A stretch of 64,000 nucleotides of DNA from Ciona intestinalis. Lineage: Eukaryota; Chordata; Ascidiacea; Phlebobranchia; Cionidae. Shown here piece by piece: positions 13,601 to 23,573 of the stretch (positions are counted from its first letter, which is position 1; each line of letters starts with the position of its first letter). The stretch is from positions 410,070 through 474,069 of the forward strand of contig NW_004190425.2 in the NCBI RefSeq assembly GCF_000224145.3, in the 5' to 3' direction. The notes under the pieces were generated by a model, which was not told the origin of the DNA, did not search any database, and worked only from the letters and a program-made list of their open reading frames with translations. The position numbers and the translations under genes were made by a program.

Positions 13601-15127
13601 AGATGGGACACTTTTCGTTCTACTTTCTTTTCCCATTTTCCAGAGTTATAAATTCATATCCTCACGACTCCCATAGACCGTTGTTAATTGTTTTAAACAA
13701 GATCAGGATATTTGGATATAATGTGCTAAAGGTGTCCCATCTTACCCCACCCTACTTTTTGACAAGTTCAATTCACCTGGTTCTTCTCCATGCACATCAA
13801 GGTTGATTGGTTCCTTAGTATGATGTTGGCTCCCTTTATTCAAGTGATATTCATAATGCTCAGGTAGCTCCTCATGATGATGATGACTTTCTTCGTCATC
13901 ATCTCGGTGATTTTCCTCTTGGATTGACGGTTCGGCCGAAATCGCGAATTCTAAACACAAATAGTTTGATATTAATGATATAGTAGGGTAAGGCTAGATA
14001 GGACACCTTTTTATTCTATTTTCTCGCTTCATTCAGTAGTAAAAAAAAAAAACACTTAAAGTTTAATAAAACCGAATTCTCACGGCTGCAAACGGCCACA
14101 ATAGTTCTTTGTTAATTGTTTAAAACACGATCAGGATATGCGTATTATGTGCCAAATGTGTCCCGTCGTGCCCCACCCTACTTATAATATAATAAGACCT
14201 TTATTTGTTTCTTTGATTACGGTAGCAAAGATTTAGAAATATTTTTAACGAAAATACAGGATATACCAACAAAATTTACATTTAACTGGGGGAAAATAGG
14301 CACATGTTCGCTACACTTAGCAGACAAACGAGCCATTTATGTTTAGTTATTATTAAGGTAAACTTCATTAATATCAATTTAAACTTAATAACTGTATTTC
14401 TGGTATATCAGGTCGGGGTTTAATGCTGATATAAATTTAATTCTTTTTAACGTTTTGTTGAATAGAAAACAAAAAATAATAACAGCATTTTATAACTATC
14501 GTTTTAAACTGGTAAACACATGATCAGGAATTGGAAATCCAGGATACTAGGTGCTCTAACGGTATCCATCTTACACCAGCACCTATTAGTAGCTTATATA
14601 TAATTCTAAATGTTTAAAAAACTTTTTTTAATGAAATGTTGAACTTTAATTATTTTGCTCTTTTTATGAGCAATAGTCACGAATTAAAATCATAAAGAAA
14701 TGCGACATTAGACGCATTCTATGTATCGAGTAAAAAAGGTTTAGAGATTTTTCTTCAAAAACTTCCTAATGTTGTATATATTGACGTACGATTCGCTGTA
14801 ACATTTAAATTAAATTAAAATATCTAAGACTATAGAGTTGGCTAGCTTGTGTATTCTTAATTAACTCTCATACGGTACAGGAGATGCTTTATGATTATCC
14901 GTATGACGCTGCGAAAAAGTAGTTAAATGTCATCCAATTACATGCTAAAGTCTTAAATTAAGATCAGATAATACTCACTGTGATCGTATTCATTCATGTA
15001 GTCAAAATTGACGCTGCAAAAAAACAAGATGTCGTGAAATTGCAACATAAATATTTAGAGTAAATGTTGTATTAGCCCACAGAACTCACTTCTCTATTCC
15101 GTCGTTTCCACTGACGTTTTCCGCCAT
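4649..15127 (-). CDS. SLC9B: SLC9B/NHA-type Na+/H+ antiporter (3' end unresolved)
   Basis: Membrane cation/proton antiporter of the CPA2 branch, like human SLC9B1/SLC9B2. Exons, high to low: 15090-15127, 14979-15013, 13777-13950, 13159-13275, 12635-12721, 11994-12089, 11472-11614, 10445-10572, 10279-10351, 9768-9870, 9252-9358, 8670-8822, 8088-8196, 7771-7907, 7321-7429, 6358-6590, 5531-5647, 4649-4706. All phases agree, giving about 672 residues before a missing last exon; human SLC9B2 is 537. Family signatures include LPPLPPLLG, LGLPWIWSFMLG, the ion-binding Asp pair in ASIDDIIAI, FQPLLFGLTGA, WIPKATVQ and IFTAPIGVFLIG. The N terminus is acidic and His-rich (HHHHEE). Odd point: exon 16 inserts a Thr-rich, Cys-bearing loop before the last helix. 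The start was chosen as the first ATG of the first in-phase exon. The exact position of the C terminus is unknown. Confidence 0.88.
4763..4970 (-). repeat. MITE family A, reverse copy
   Basis: It runs from a GTACGGTGGGGGAGA end to CTCCACCCTTACTATA, with the reverse core TTTACTACCAAATGGGGCG. It lies between the antiporter's last two identified exons. Confidence 0.75.
5148..5515. repeat. Two MITE family A copies, opposite orientation
   Basis: A reverse copy at about 5148-5338 is followed directly by a forward copy at about 5335-5515. They share the junction around ACAGTATAGTGGGGG. Both carry the family core and the ATCTTACCCCACA end. Confidence 0.75.
5770..5965 (+). repeat. SINE-like repeat, forward
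   Basis: It holds the family words ATGGGTTGTC, CCCACAAAGTTATATAC, TAACCCGTGAGC and TTTTCCGGCCACGCGAG in order. Many copies recur in the window, for example 58310-58590 and 62200-62415. The tRNA-like head is missing here. Confidence 0.65.
6065..6290 (+). repeat. Dispersed repeat family B, about 220 bp
   Basis: It begins AATAATGATAACTTTATTTA with CTCTTCGATTACGGTAG and ends with AATAAGCGTGGTCGCTACAC and a short AT-rich tail. The same order of words recurs at 7105, 8904, 14190, 31740, 46205 (reverse), 62410 (reverse) and 62975. It has no coding capacity. Confidence 0.75.
7105..7265 (+). repeat. Repeat family B copy
   Basis: It carries CTCTTCGAATATGGTAGCAG through AATAAGCGTGGTCGCTACAC. It ends shortly before antiporter exon 15. 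Confidence 0.7.
7511..7684 (+). repeat. MITE family A, forward copy
   Basis: It runs from ATGGTGGGGTAAGATGGGAC to CATCTTACCCCACAGTACT, within an antiporter intron. Confidence 0.75.
8344..8516 (-). repeat. MITE family A, reverse copy
   Basis: It runs from TGTGGGGTAAGACGAG to ATCTTACCCCACCCCACCCT, in an antiporter intron. Confidence 0.7.
8904..9112 (+). repeat. Repeat family B copy
   Basis: Near full length: TTGCCTCTTCGATTACGGTA through AATAAGCGTGGTCGTTACAC and the closing AACGAGTCATTTGTG. Confidence 0.75.
9388..9572 (+). repeat. MITE family A, forward copy
   Basis: It starts GGGGTGGGGTGAGATGGGAC, about 30 bp from antiporter exon 11, and ends near CCTTATACTATA. Confidence 0.7.
9895..10066 (+). 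repeat. MITE family A, diverged forward copy
   Basis: It has a weak left end (ATAATAGGGTGGG), a shortened core and a decayed right end near CGCAGTACC. Confidence 0.5.
10192..10235. repeat. Perfect 20-bp inverted repeat (hairpin)
   Basis: The left arm CAGAGTCCGTATATAAACAT (10192-10211) and its exact reverse complement (10216-10235) are separated by a 4-nt loop, GTTT. It sits in the antiporter intron between exons 9 and 10, 43 bp from exon 9. Confidence 0.9.
10605..10797 (+). repeat. MITE family A, forward copy
   Basis: It starts GGGGTGGGGAAGATGGGACA. The core contains AATGATAAAACCGTATCC. The right end is degraded. Confidence 0.7.
11258..11452 (-). repeat. MITE family A, reverse copy
   Basis: It starts near CAGTGGGATGGGGAAAGACG and ends CATCTTCCCCCATACTTCT, about 20 bp from antiporter exon 7. 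A short fragment of the same end lies at about 11143-11175. Confidence 0.75.
12130..12305 (-). repeat. MITE family A, diverged reverse copy
   Basis: Core words (CTGATCGTGTTTTTAACA, TTCTTTGTTTATGATTAAAT) and the CCCATCTTACGC end remain. The left G-run is lost. Confidence 0.5.
12762..12955 (-). repeat. MITE family A, reverse copy
   Basis: It runs from TATAGTGGTGGGGGGAGACG to ATCTTCCTCACTC, just upstream of antiporter exon 5. Confidence 0.75.
13585..13756 (+). repeat. MITE family A, forward copy
   Basis: It runs from TATAGTGGAGTGGGAAAAGA to ATCTTACCCCACCCTACTTT and ends about 20 bp from antiporter exon 3. Confidence 0.8.
13978..14185 (+). repeat. MITE family A, forward copy
   Basis: It runs from ATATAGTAGGGTAAGGCTAG to CGTGCCCCACCCTACTTATA, with a poly-A expansion inside the core. 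Confidence 0.75.
14190..14365 (+). repeat. Repeat family B copy
   Basis: It carries GACCTTTATTTGTTTC, GATTACGGTAGCAAAG, GTTCGCTACACTTAGCAGAC and ACGAGCCATTTATGTTTAG. It abuts the preceding MITE. Confidence 0.7.
14400..14590 (+). repeat. Probable diverged MITE family A copy
   Basis: It retains ACTGGTAAACACATGATCAG and ATCCATCTTACACCAGCACC. The left end is unclear. Confidence 0.4.
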
Positions 15128-15910
15128 GTTCTATCCAAACGTGCACAGATCGTGTATTCGATACCAAGATAATGTATCAGCCCGTGTTATCAGCTGAGAA
15201 TGTCTATGACAAGTGTGTAACAAGGTTATATGGTGGGACTTTGTTCCTAATTCTTAACAAGCCTAGTTGCCGGGTAATTCAAAGCTACCTGGTATCCAAG
15301 ATACAAGGGGTGATTCCGACGTAATTCAAACGAATATTTGTTGATATAGCTGAACTAGACATCATAACCTAATTAAATGGTGAAATCCTTTTCTCTTAAG
15401 ATATAAACGTATTTATATGGCCTTAGGTCAGGCGTATTGCTTCACAAAGTTTAAAAGGACACCCCAAAATCCTCGATAATTGATTATTTGCCAAATAAAA
15501 AAAGTATCACAATTTTTGTCTTAAAAAAACTCTTTTTATAGAAGTACAAATTCAGTATGACGTCATGAATGAGGCGTCTAGTTCCAAATGTGTGTCTCAT
15601 TAAACATTCTGTGCCTTTGTTCTCACAATTCTAGTACTGTGGCATTTAAAGCTGAAGGGTTCTCGTATATGTTGACTTAAGAAGGACCTTTTATTGTATT
15701 TGTTCTTGTCGCGAGCGTACGGCGTATGGAACAATGTAATTCGATCTATTTAAAACTAGGCTTGTTTCATAGGCGATAGCCACCTGCTGTGAGAGTATAG
15801 GGGGTAATAGTTGTAGTTATTTGCAGCGCAGATAAATCTGTAGTGACGCTAGCAGCAGAAATATTTGAGTACAGTTTCATTTCCGGCATAAGTCCAATTC
15901 TAAAACAAAG
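15128..15910. promoter_or_regulatory. Shared head-to-head promoter region
   Basis: These 783 bp separate two divergent start codons, the SLC9B-type antiporter (minus) and a 94-residue protein (plus). The region is free of family A and B repeats, unlike the antiporter introns. Both starts sit in GCGG-rich context (ATGGCGGA and ATGGCGGCG). I see no clear TATA box near either start. Confidence 0.45.
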
Positions 15911-16423
15911 ATGGCGGCGATGCATTGGGAAGCTAGGAGAAAGCAAAAAGTTATTGACCGCTCGTTTTCAGATTACCGAGATCTCTCAAAGAAAATAAAT
16001 GGCGAAAATTGTGACTTCAGCAAGCCAGGTAAAAAAACATTTGTTACGTCACAACATGTGCATTTCTGACGTAATATCACAGCTGTGGCCAATCAGATTT
16101 CCTTCGCCAAGGCGTCATGTATTACATCATAGTGCATAGCTGTTAATTTATTTTCACTCAATTCCCTCAAATCAGAAACTCATCGAAATATCGGCAATTA
16201 TTTACGTTCATTGACGTCAAACACACGTCGGGAACAGACCGATCAGGAAATGAGAGATCGGGTTCGAGAAGATCACTTGCATGTTTACTCTGCCAAGCTT
16301 CCAAATCGATACAGTGTAAGCACTAAGCAGCTGCATGGACATCTGTTAATAGGTCACAAATTAGCAACAAAATATAATTTGATGATTTTTTTACAGTCGC
16401 TTAACTACAAGCAGCAGTGGTGA
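15911..16423 (+). CDS. Small basic protein, 94 residues, unrecognised
   Basis: The exons are 15911-16028, 16176-16315 and 16397-16423. Phases fit, and the total is 285 nt ending in TGA. The product opens MAAMHWEARRKQKVIDRSF and closes with KLPNRYSSLNYKQQW. It is very rich in Arg, Lys, Asp and Glu, with no signal peptide and no membrane segment. A possible polyadenylation signal, AATAAA, lies about 20 bp after the stop. The first ATG was chosen; an internal ATG three codons later is also possible. I do not recognise the family. Short, charged, aromatic-ending proteins of this build occur among microtubule inner proteins of cilia, but that is only a guess. Exon 3 codes for just eight residues, so its assignment is the least certain part. 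Confidence 0.6.
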
Positions 16424-17354
16424 TTGTAAAGACCGGAAAAAATAAACGAACTGCAATCCTATATATTCTTCAGTATTAAAATAGCAAACATATTTCGAGT
16501 TCTGTCAAAAATGTCATGAAGTTCACCCATGTGTCAAATACATTGAACGGAATGTAAATTAACGGTCTGACTTCCCCTATCTACCATTAAAGCCAGGTGT
16601 TCACTTGATGCAATGTACTGCTTACATGGTGTGGTTACCAGAAACGTAAACTTTTATCGTGTCGAACACAGAAAATTGCCTTTTCGAAGGATAGGCCGCA
16701 CGGGACGCGAGACCAAATTAGTGAGTTTATATTTAGATATCCACAAAAGCGTTAAACGCAAAATGCGAGAGTGGGGAAGTACAACGACGATATAATTAAA
16801 CTTTGGCCCGCCTTTTTAATATACGCCTTTTATGGTTTACCAAAATTAAGATTAGAGTTTACAAATTATAACGGAAGGTCGAACAAGTGCGTTTCGCTAG
16901 CCTTTTAATTTCTAATATATCCGATTACAATTTCGTGATGTAGTCAACCAACTAATTACCGGCCATGGTTTTAAACCATGAACTTTTAGACCACCCAGCT
17001 CACGCTTGTGTTTAGCTTATAAAGAACCACACAACAAGCAACTTTAACGATTCTATTTTATAAAGATTATTGCTTATACTTCCGTTCGGTGGCGCCATTG
17101 TTATAAAAAGTTAGCCCAAATGTGGTTCGTACGTTGGCGTATTAAAATGACTTCGGTCACCTTCTGTATGGACTTTATACAGCATCTTACTCCACCCGTT
17201 AGGTATTTAATAGTCAGGTAACGGCGCATTTACATAAAACAATATGATACAGTTACGATAATGGCAGCAGCAACTGTATATTTACATACCAATATTTTAC
17301 TATATAAGTAAAACTTGTCCAGTAAAGAACCACCATTGGATCATAGTCATATAA
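16424..17354. other. Intergenic, nothing recognised
   Basis: Apart from the 3' UTR of the small gene, nothing is recognised. The 60-codon frame at 16613-16795 has no family resemblance. There are no family A or B repeats. Confidence 0.4.
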
Positions 17355-17360
17355 TATTTC

Positions 17361-17751
17361 AATGGGTGAGGTAAGATGGGATATGTTATCATATTCTTTT
17401 CTCGTTCATTTAGTAACAAACTATATTTACAAAATTGTATATGTAGTAGGACAGGGGAAGATGGGACACCCTATCATTCCATTTACTGGTCACATTTGGT
17501 AGTAAACAAAGAAGATTCAAATAAATATAAATCCGTATCCTTATGACTTCATAGACCGTTGTTAATTGTTTAAAACACGATCAGGATATTTAGATATTCT
17601 GCGCTAAATGTGTCCCATCTTTCCCCATCCTACTATATATAACCGTAGCACCGCAATTATAAAAGAACGTTATTAATTGTTTTAAACACATTTAAGAAAT
17701 TTGAGGTATGGTTGCTAAAGATATCCTTTATCTTACTCCTGTGTACTATAT
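17361..17751 (+). repeat. MITE family A inserted into another family A copy
   Basis: An outer copy opens at about 17361 (GGTGAGGTAAGATGGGATA) and breaks at about 17441 after its left third. A complete inner copy runs 17441-17641 (GTAGTAGGACAGGGGAAGA to CCCCATCCTACTATATA). The outer copy resumes at about 17641 with CCGTAGC and AACGTTATTAATTG and ends near CTCCTGTGTACTATA. The junction is TA-rich, fitting a TA target site. Confidence 0.7.
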
Positions 17752-17784
17752 GTTTTTAATCATTAGTCTTTCAAAAATGATCTT

Positions 17785-17860
17785 TTCGTCGCCGTATCCC
17801 GTCTTTTCGTTTTCTTCGCTATACCGCGTAATCGAAGAGACAAATAAAGGTTAAACAATC
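17785..17860 (-). repeat. Repeat family B fragment, reverse
   Basis: The reversed family words CCCGTCTTTTCGTTTTCTTC and GTAATCGAAGAGACAAATAA are visible. The rest of the unit is missing. Confidence 0.6.
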
Positions 17861-18364
17861 AAAATTTGTTCTTCTCGTTTTTATTATGACAACATAATAA
17901 ATAACACTACAACAATTTTAATTTACATTCACTTTGCAAAACATTGTTCAAATAGGTAAAAAGAGACTGAAAAGTAAAAATAAATAATAAATAAATAAAT
18001 AATAAAGTGCGGCTATGTTCCAACAAACGTAACAAATTTTCCAAAAATAAAATTTTCACGAAAATGGACGCCATTATGTAACTATGGCCATTTCACCTAC
18101 GGCTGTATTTATTTTAAGCCCGGGTCGTTGACATCGTTGTACTGTCGAGTAGCGCGAACAGGATAGGTTACTGCTTAGCGGGACCAGGCCAAATATAAAA
18201 GCAACCACGTCATTGACGCCTTAATCACTGCCTGCTATATGTGTCGGGCACGAGTATTTAAAGCGTTGTAGTTTCACAAGTGAAGAATTGGCTTGAAATG
18301 GCGACACGCGCATCCGGCCATTTCATGGAGTTTCCATTGCCCAGGGATGTATAAGTTGTAAATG

Positions 18365-19537
18365 TCAGCATCTGGCCATTGCATCATCCGCCATATAATC
18401 TGACACAGCGTTACCGAGTCGATCTACGCACCAGCAACGTCCTCTCACCAACCCGAAGGCTACTTCACACTATAACATGACCGTACATTAGAGTATATCG
18501 ATAATTGGATCAGTCGTAATTACACGGGCACGATACGTAATTAGTTCGTGAAGATTATATGTATGTCATCAGCTTATATACCTGCAGTGGGCTGTAGTAA
18601 CCATGGAGTGTACACTCTGGCACCCATTCGTGTCGGTCAAAAAATGTCTTTGATATTACCATATCCCAATGTCTCTGGCAAGGACCCTAAAAAATAGTTT
18701 GTAATTTAATTGGTTTTTAGGCAACAGTTAAAAAATAAAAAAATAGGCAACAGTTTAAAAAAATCAAAATTTAATTAAATACACACCTCGTCTTGGGGTT
18801 CATCAGGAATCGTCGTGCTTTCTGGTGCAGGGGGCGGGGTCGACACTATTTCATATCAAAAAAAAACATTGTTATATAATATTCTACAGTATAATATGTT
18901 GCTTCCGTTATAGTATCTGTGACATGTTTATTTTATCCGGTATTATTAGTTGCAAAAGTTTTACAGGTATAAGTTATGCATTAGCGCTCCGTTTATTTAG
19001 AGTATATGCCCAGAAACGGCGCAAGCCTCAGGAACAAGCAAAAGAGGCGAGGCAAAGGTTCGTCAAAATGTTGCCGCAACAAACTGTGTGTAAAGATTAA
19101 CACAGGAGATAAGTTATCGTTAACTTACCATGTATGCTGTCTTCTTCGCCCTGGGTGGGAGATTCAGGTATCAATGGGTTATTGACAACTGCATCGTAAA
19201 CGCGATCAAAGGCGGCTTCTGTCATGCAGACGAAGTTTTGAAGATAACCATATGCGTCATAATTATCAAAATCAGCTGGTCCACAAAGTAGACCGTCCGC
19301 ACAATATCCCTCTGCTACACCACAGCTCTGTCCTTCTAACTTAGCGCACATCATGCAGCACCCGCAGTTGGGTTCCACCACTAGTTCGCATGTTGCACTT
19401 TCCTCTAATACTGGGCACGAATTCAAATCTTCTGCTGTGCATGGATGACATTTCTGCGTGTCGAATGCTTGTGACGTAATAATGCAGATTCCATTCGCGA
19501 ACAAGAGAACAGAAACAAGAGAGAACAGAAATTTCAT
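18365..19537 (-). CDS. IGFBP: Insulin-like growth factor binding protein
   Basis: Secreted IGF-binding protein, complete at 225 residues. The exons are 19129-19537, 18787-18845, 18582-18686 and 18365-18469; phases all fit (678 nt). Residues 1-24 form a signal peptide starting MKFLFSLVSVLLFANG. Next comes an N-terminal IGFBP domain with 12 Cys, including the signature NCGCCMMCAKLEG and CADGLLCG, then a short acidic, Pro-rich linker. The C-terminal thyroglobulin type-1 domain runs from GPCQRHW through PEC, CWCVD and a final Cys (six Cys). This order, the four coding exons and the length match vertebrate IGFBPs. The upstream in-frame ATG at 19588 was rejected because a TTTTTCAG acceptor at about 19567 and the signal peptide favour the internal ATG; a 5' UTR intron is likely. 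The first Gly of the vertebrate GCGCCxxC motif is Asn here. Confidence 0.93.
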
Positions 19538-19567
19538 TGTGTTGTTCGATTTTTTACGAAAAATATC

Positions 19568-21560
19568 TGAAAAATAGATTGTTAACATTATTTACCACGA
19601 AAATATACAAACTATGAAACATGACATAATATGACTTTGTAGCATTACGTATACCCGAGGTCCGTATGCGTATCTACCGTAACAATATATCTTTTAAAGG
19701 TTATGACAAATCGACATTTAAAATATAAGAAAATAAGTATTTACCAACTTTAATATATTACTAATTTCAATGGAAATTTAAATTTCTCATAAAACCAAAA
19801 CACTTTCTATGCCTTCTTTGAAACACATGGTTATTTTACTGTTACAAATTTAATTCTGACTGAGGCAAGCAGTGCACGTTGAACTTTTAACGCAATTTGC
19901 CTTTTTTCCTCTCAAGGACCCTTCGCGGATATTGTATCCACGCCATGTGTCCATCGAACGACTCTCGCCTCGCCCTCGCTTATCGTCGAATCAGAATGCT
20001 TGACCCTCCTACCAACACTACTTTACTACGAGCCTCACTGTTATGACGCGAGAACTTAACTGCCTTGAGACTGATCGAAGGATATTTAGATGGGATTTCC
20101 GAGGTTTTACGATAAAGTTTCGAAAGAATCCACTTATGGTTTTTCTAGCGCCCGCCTATAATATAACTGCCCTTGCGTTTTTCTAAACAGTATCGCTTTT
20201 GAAAATTCCTTCTCGAGCCATTCCTTCGGCCTTTGTTTGTTCTTCTAAATTACCAACACCAGTAATCTGCGACAATTAGTTTTAACATCGGGCATTTTGT
20301 GCCAGTGAGCAAACACACTGTCGCAACAGTGACGAGTAAATCCTAAAAAGGACAATAGGATTCGCTCGTGGCGTGATTTTTGATTCGCCAAACGCGCGAC
20401 GGTAAACGTCGCTGATAAAGTCTTTCGCGAACAATGGCAATCTTATTTACATTACTCGAATTCTTAACGACTTCGTAATTTTCGCACGTGACCCAAGTGC
20501 CGGTCTTTCTGTCATGTTCGTGAGATCCGGAACCACTGACCCGTGACCGATGGCGTCATAGATGATAAAAAGAGGGCTTATTTGATGAGTAATTTTACCA
20601 GAAATTTCCAGTCGAATAATTCCATGTGTAATATAAGTCAGTTTTAAGTAAAAATGACTGGCCCACGTGACCAAATCGATACTCTGATTGAATTACAGCC
20701 GTCAATGACGTACCTATACGACTTATTACATCATGCCTACGTCACAGAGGATTATGCACGTTTATTGAACCACTTTACGCCAGTGTAAATCGATCTGTCG
20801 GTTGAACGACCCAAAGTTACCTATTGGTGTTACTCTCATGCGAGGGTAGTACGATTTGGTCAATGCCAATCAATAGACAACCTTGATTTATTTATATTTA
20901 CCTTATCTGACTTAAAACGAAAGGACGTGTTGCAATACATTTCTGCAAAATCAAGTTTACGGCAGGTTTTCCGAAATTTACCATGATATCATATAATACG
21001 GTAAACGTGACGTAATGCAAATGACGTGTTTTAATTTTCATGCGTGACGATGCGGTTTTGAAACTTGGCCTGACGGGCGGTTGGGTGTCGTTTCCGCGTA
21101 TAAATGTTCAGGTAATGTTGCACTACAAACTTGACTTTAGCTGTCTCAGTCAGTATTGCTTTTTGTTTAGTACACAAATATGTGTATGTGTCATGAATCG
21201 CTGGCCACAGCCACAAGTCACAGATAAAGGCGGCAACTGTTCCACAGACGAATCAATCGGGCATACCACACGTAAAACTGGACCGATCACCGTTTAACAC
21301 GGAACTTCAATAAAAAATGTCAATGAGATCGAATGTTTGGTAAAGCACCATTACTTGTGAGAGAAAAGCGACCGTCGTTAAGAGTCTAAATAAACATTAC
21401 TCAATCCCGGATGCTTCAATCTCTGATGACTCCTTGTGTTAAGTAACTTGAGAAACCACTTTTACGTATTGCTTTTATTCAATTTATCAAATGGATGACG
21501 CAACTCAGCATAATGCTGCGACAGACGGAGCTTCGATCTGGACTCGACGTACAGAGTGCG
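19568..21560. other. Upstream region of IGFBP gene, no other gene seen
   Basis: This stretch probably holds the IGFBP promoter and 5' UTR exon. It is less AT-rich at about 19860-20560 and free of family A and B repeats. Frames at 20447-20674 and 21031-21297 show no known domain. Confidence 0.35.
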
Positions 21561-21690
21561 TATTGTAATATATTACAATTGTTCGTTTGTAGTCTCAACC
21601 TCAATTTCGCTGATCGAGGTAATAGTCGGCGGCAAGTGGGATCTTGCACGTGCTGTTTATGCTTTGGTTTATCTCACTCACGACTTTAAC
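21561..21690 (+). repeat. Two-copy dispersed repeat, copy 1
   Basis: It begins TATTGTAATATATTACAATT, continues through GTTCGTTTGTAGTCTCAACC and GGCAAGTGGGATCTTGCA, and ends near ACTCACGACTT. The same order of words occurs on the opposite strand at 32527-32657. It encodes nothing recognisable. Confidence 0.75.
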
Positions 21691-22645
21691 GTTATACTAT
21701 CTTGTGGGGGGTGTACCGATAATTACCTCATCAAATCGACCTTTATTAAATTTAAACCCGCATGTGGGCTCTGCTTTCCCTTTCCGGTTATTTTCTCCCA
21801 GGTGAGTGACGTATCTATCGTATACCGTTACACGCTTCAAATTTTCGTATAATCATCAAATTTCCGCGAACACACAAAAAACAAGCCGAGGTTTTGGTGT
21901 CTAATGCTTTCAATGAATTGGTTCTACTTTCACGCCCATTACTCTTTTCCGAATTGGGCAAGCTACTATATGGTCGGATTAAAGCTTTGTTTATTATTAC
22001 TGTCAGCGCACCTGCATTTGTGGCTTGTAGTGGTAAATTGCATTTCAATCGGAAACTTTTTAGGCGCTTGTACAACACTAGGGTGCACGTCGGACGCTTA
22101 TCAGAGCCATATCCCGTAAAATTATAGTTCATTAAAATTTTTAGGGTTTACGCGCAATCCTTGTCTACACTAGATTAATAATTATATTGTTCGTATGCAG
22201 ACATTACGTATAGCAGGTAAAAATATCATACACTGATGGGCGTGTATTATAAAAGACACGCCTATATAAACAATCAAACTTAAGAAATGGATGAACCGAA
22301 ACGATGACTCAAACATACACAACGGAAAGATTACAAAATTTGTTTGTTTTTGTATGTCGATGTTAACACAGCATCCCTTGTTTGCTGGTCATCCAAAATT
22401 CGTCACACAGAATTAAAACCAGGGCGGTAACATTGGTCATAGCGTCGAACATTGCTTCTGAGCATTACGAACTCTAATCTTTAATAGGTTAAGTGTTGAG
22501 TAATTGTCATCAAAATTGTAGAGTGATATCTGGCTATCCATCACTTTCGACAGGTTACCAAAATTACTATTCGGTGACCAGCATTACGCGCGACATGTAA
22601 ATGCTAAATGTACGTTTGTATTAGAATAAATTGGAACACGTGTAG
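21691..22645. other. Unassigned region with overlapping frames
   Basis: Frames of 70-105 codons overlap on both strands at about 21815-22132 but show no known domain and no shared exon pattern. I regard them as chance. Confidence 0.3.
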
Positions 22646-22687
22646 GTCAAAGTCAGCAGGTCCACAAAGTAGACCGACCGTGCAGTA
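22646..22687 (-). pseudogene. Relic of an IGFBP-domain exon
   Basis: The 42 bp match 35 of 42 positions of the IGFBP gene's first coding exon at 19265-19306, same strand. On the minus strand it reads YCTVGLLCGPADFD against YCADGLLCGPADFD in the gene. Most differences fall at third codon positions, so it may have been under selection before decay. No splice sites or longer homology were found on either side. Confidence 0.6.
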
Positions 22688-22689
22688 CG

Positions 22690-23573
22690 TATAAAATTTA
22701 AAAAAACTTAAACAATTTTACGTTTTTTTATACAACTATTTTCGATATACTTTTGAAGCAATTAATTTAATCTTGTCATTGTAATTGTAACGTGTTCAAT
22801 AATTAATAGCAAACGGACAACCAGTTGTCTAATTTCACCTTTTCCAATTATATTAAAATCGACCCGAATTATCGGTAGCCATTTTGTTAAAAGCCCAAAT
22901 ATATTTGCGCCAACTGCTTTATAACGCGGAAACGCAAACGAATGCAGCATTTGTCCTGTAAACATAAATTCAACAAAGGTTCATGAGAAAATACTAATCC
23001 CTTGAACTTAACATGAGATGAAGGGAAGCTTTGTCGCGGATCATGGTACCACGGGTATATAACACGTCATAAACCCTCTCTGTTGCGTTAACAATCGGCT
23101 TTTGATTGAAACGAATTATTCTGGAAGCATAAGATCAAAAAGTTTTTAATCCTCAGATTAAATCTTTTAATACACGCCCTACTAAGACACATGTTGTACA
23201 TAACTTGTAGGTTAAAACATGCAGAACTGCTCTGATCGTTTTGCAACCACTATAATTCCAGAACTTTTAAAAGCACACTTGCTCTTTATTGCCCTTTAGT
23301 GGCTGTACCTACAACAGAGTCACTCGACATTTAAACGAACCGCAGTTATCTTTGTGGCTTTTCTCTATTACAACCATCCGTGTATTCGGCAGACAGAAAT
23401 AGAATGGATGACTGTATAACTTATTTAACCTCCCGTGACTGTGTGAACGACTGTCGTTATAACATATTTGTTCTGTTTTATACCCCTTATGCTTATACTT
23501 GCTACCATACTCACCAGTCCCGTCCTACATTTATTCCGTTAATCCTGGTATTGTTAAACAGTTTTATCTCGTT
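22690..23573. other. No gene seen; possible old SINE piece
   Basis: Nothing coding is supported. At about 23400-23520, words such as ACGACTGTCGTTATAACATA resemble the reversed SINE-like repeat. Confidence 0.3.

Noticed and set aside
19538-19588. Upstream ATG for the IGFBP protein
   Set aside because: It crosses a likely splice acceptor and would bury the signal peptide.
21815-22132. Overlapping frames on both strands
   Set aside because: Three frames overlap without family resemblance, typical of chance in a less AT-rich patch.
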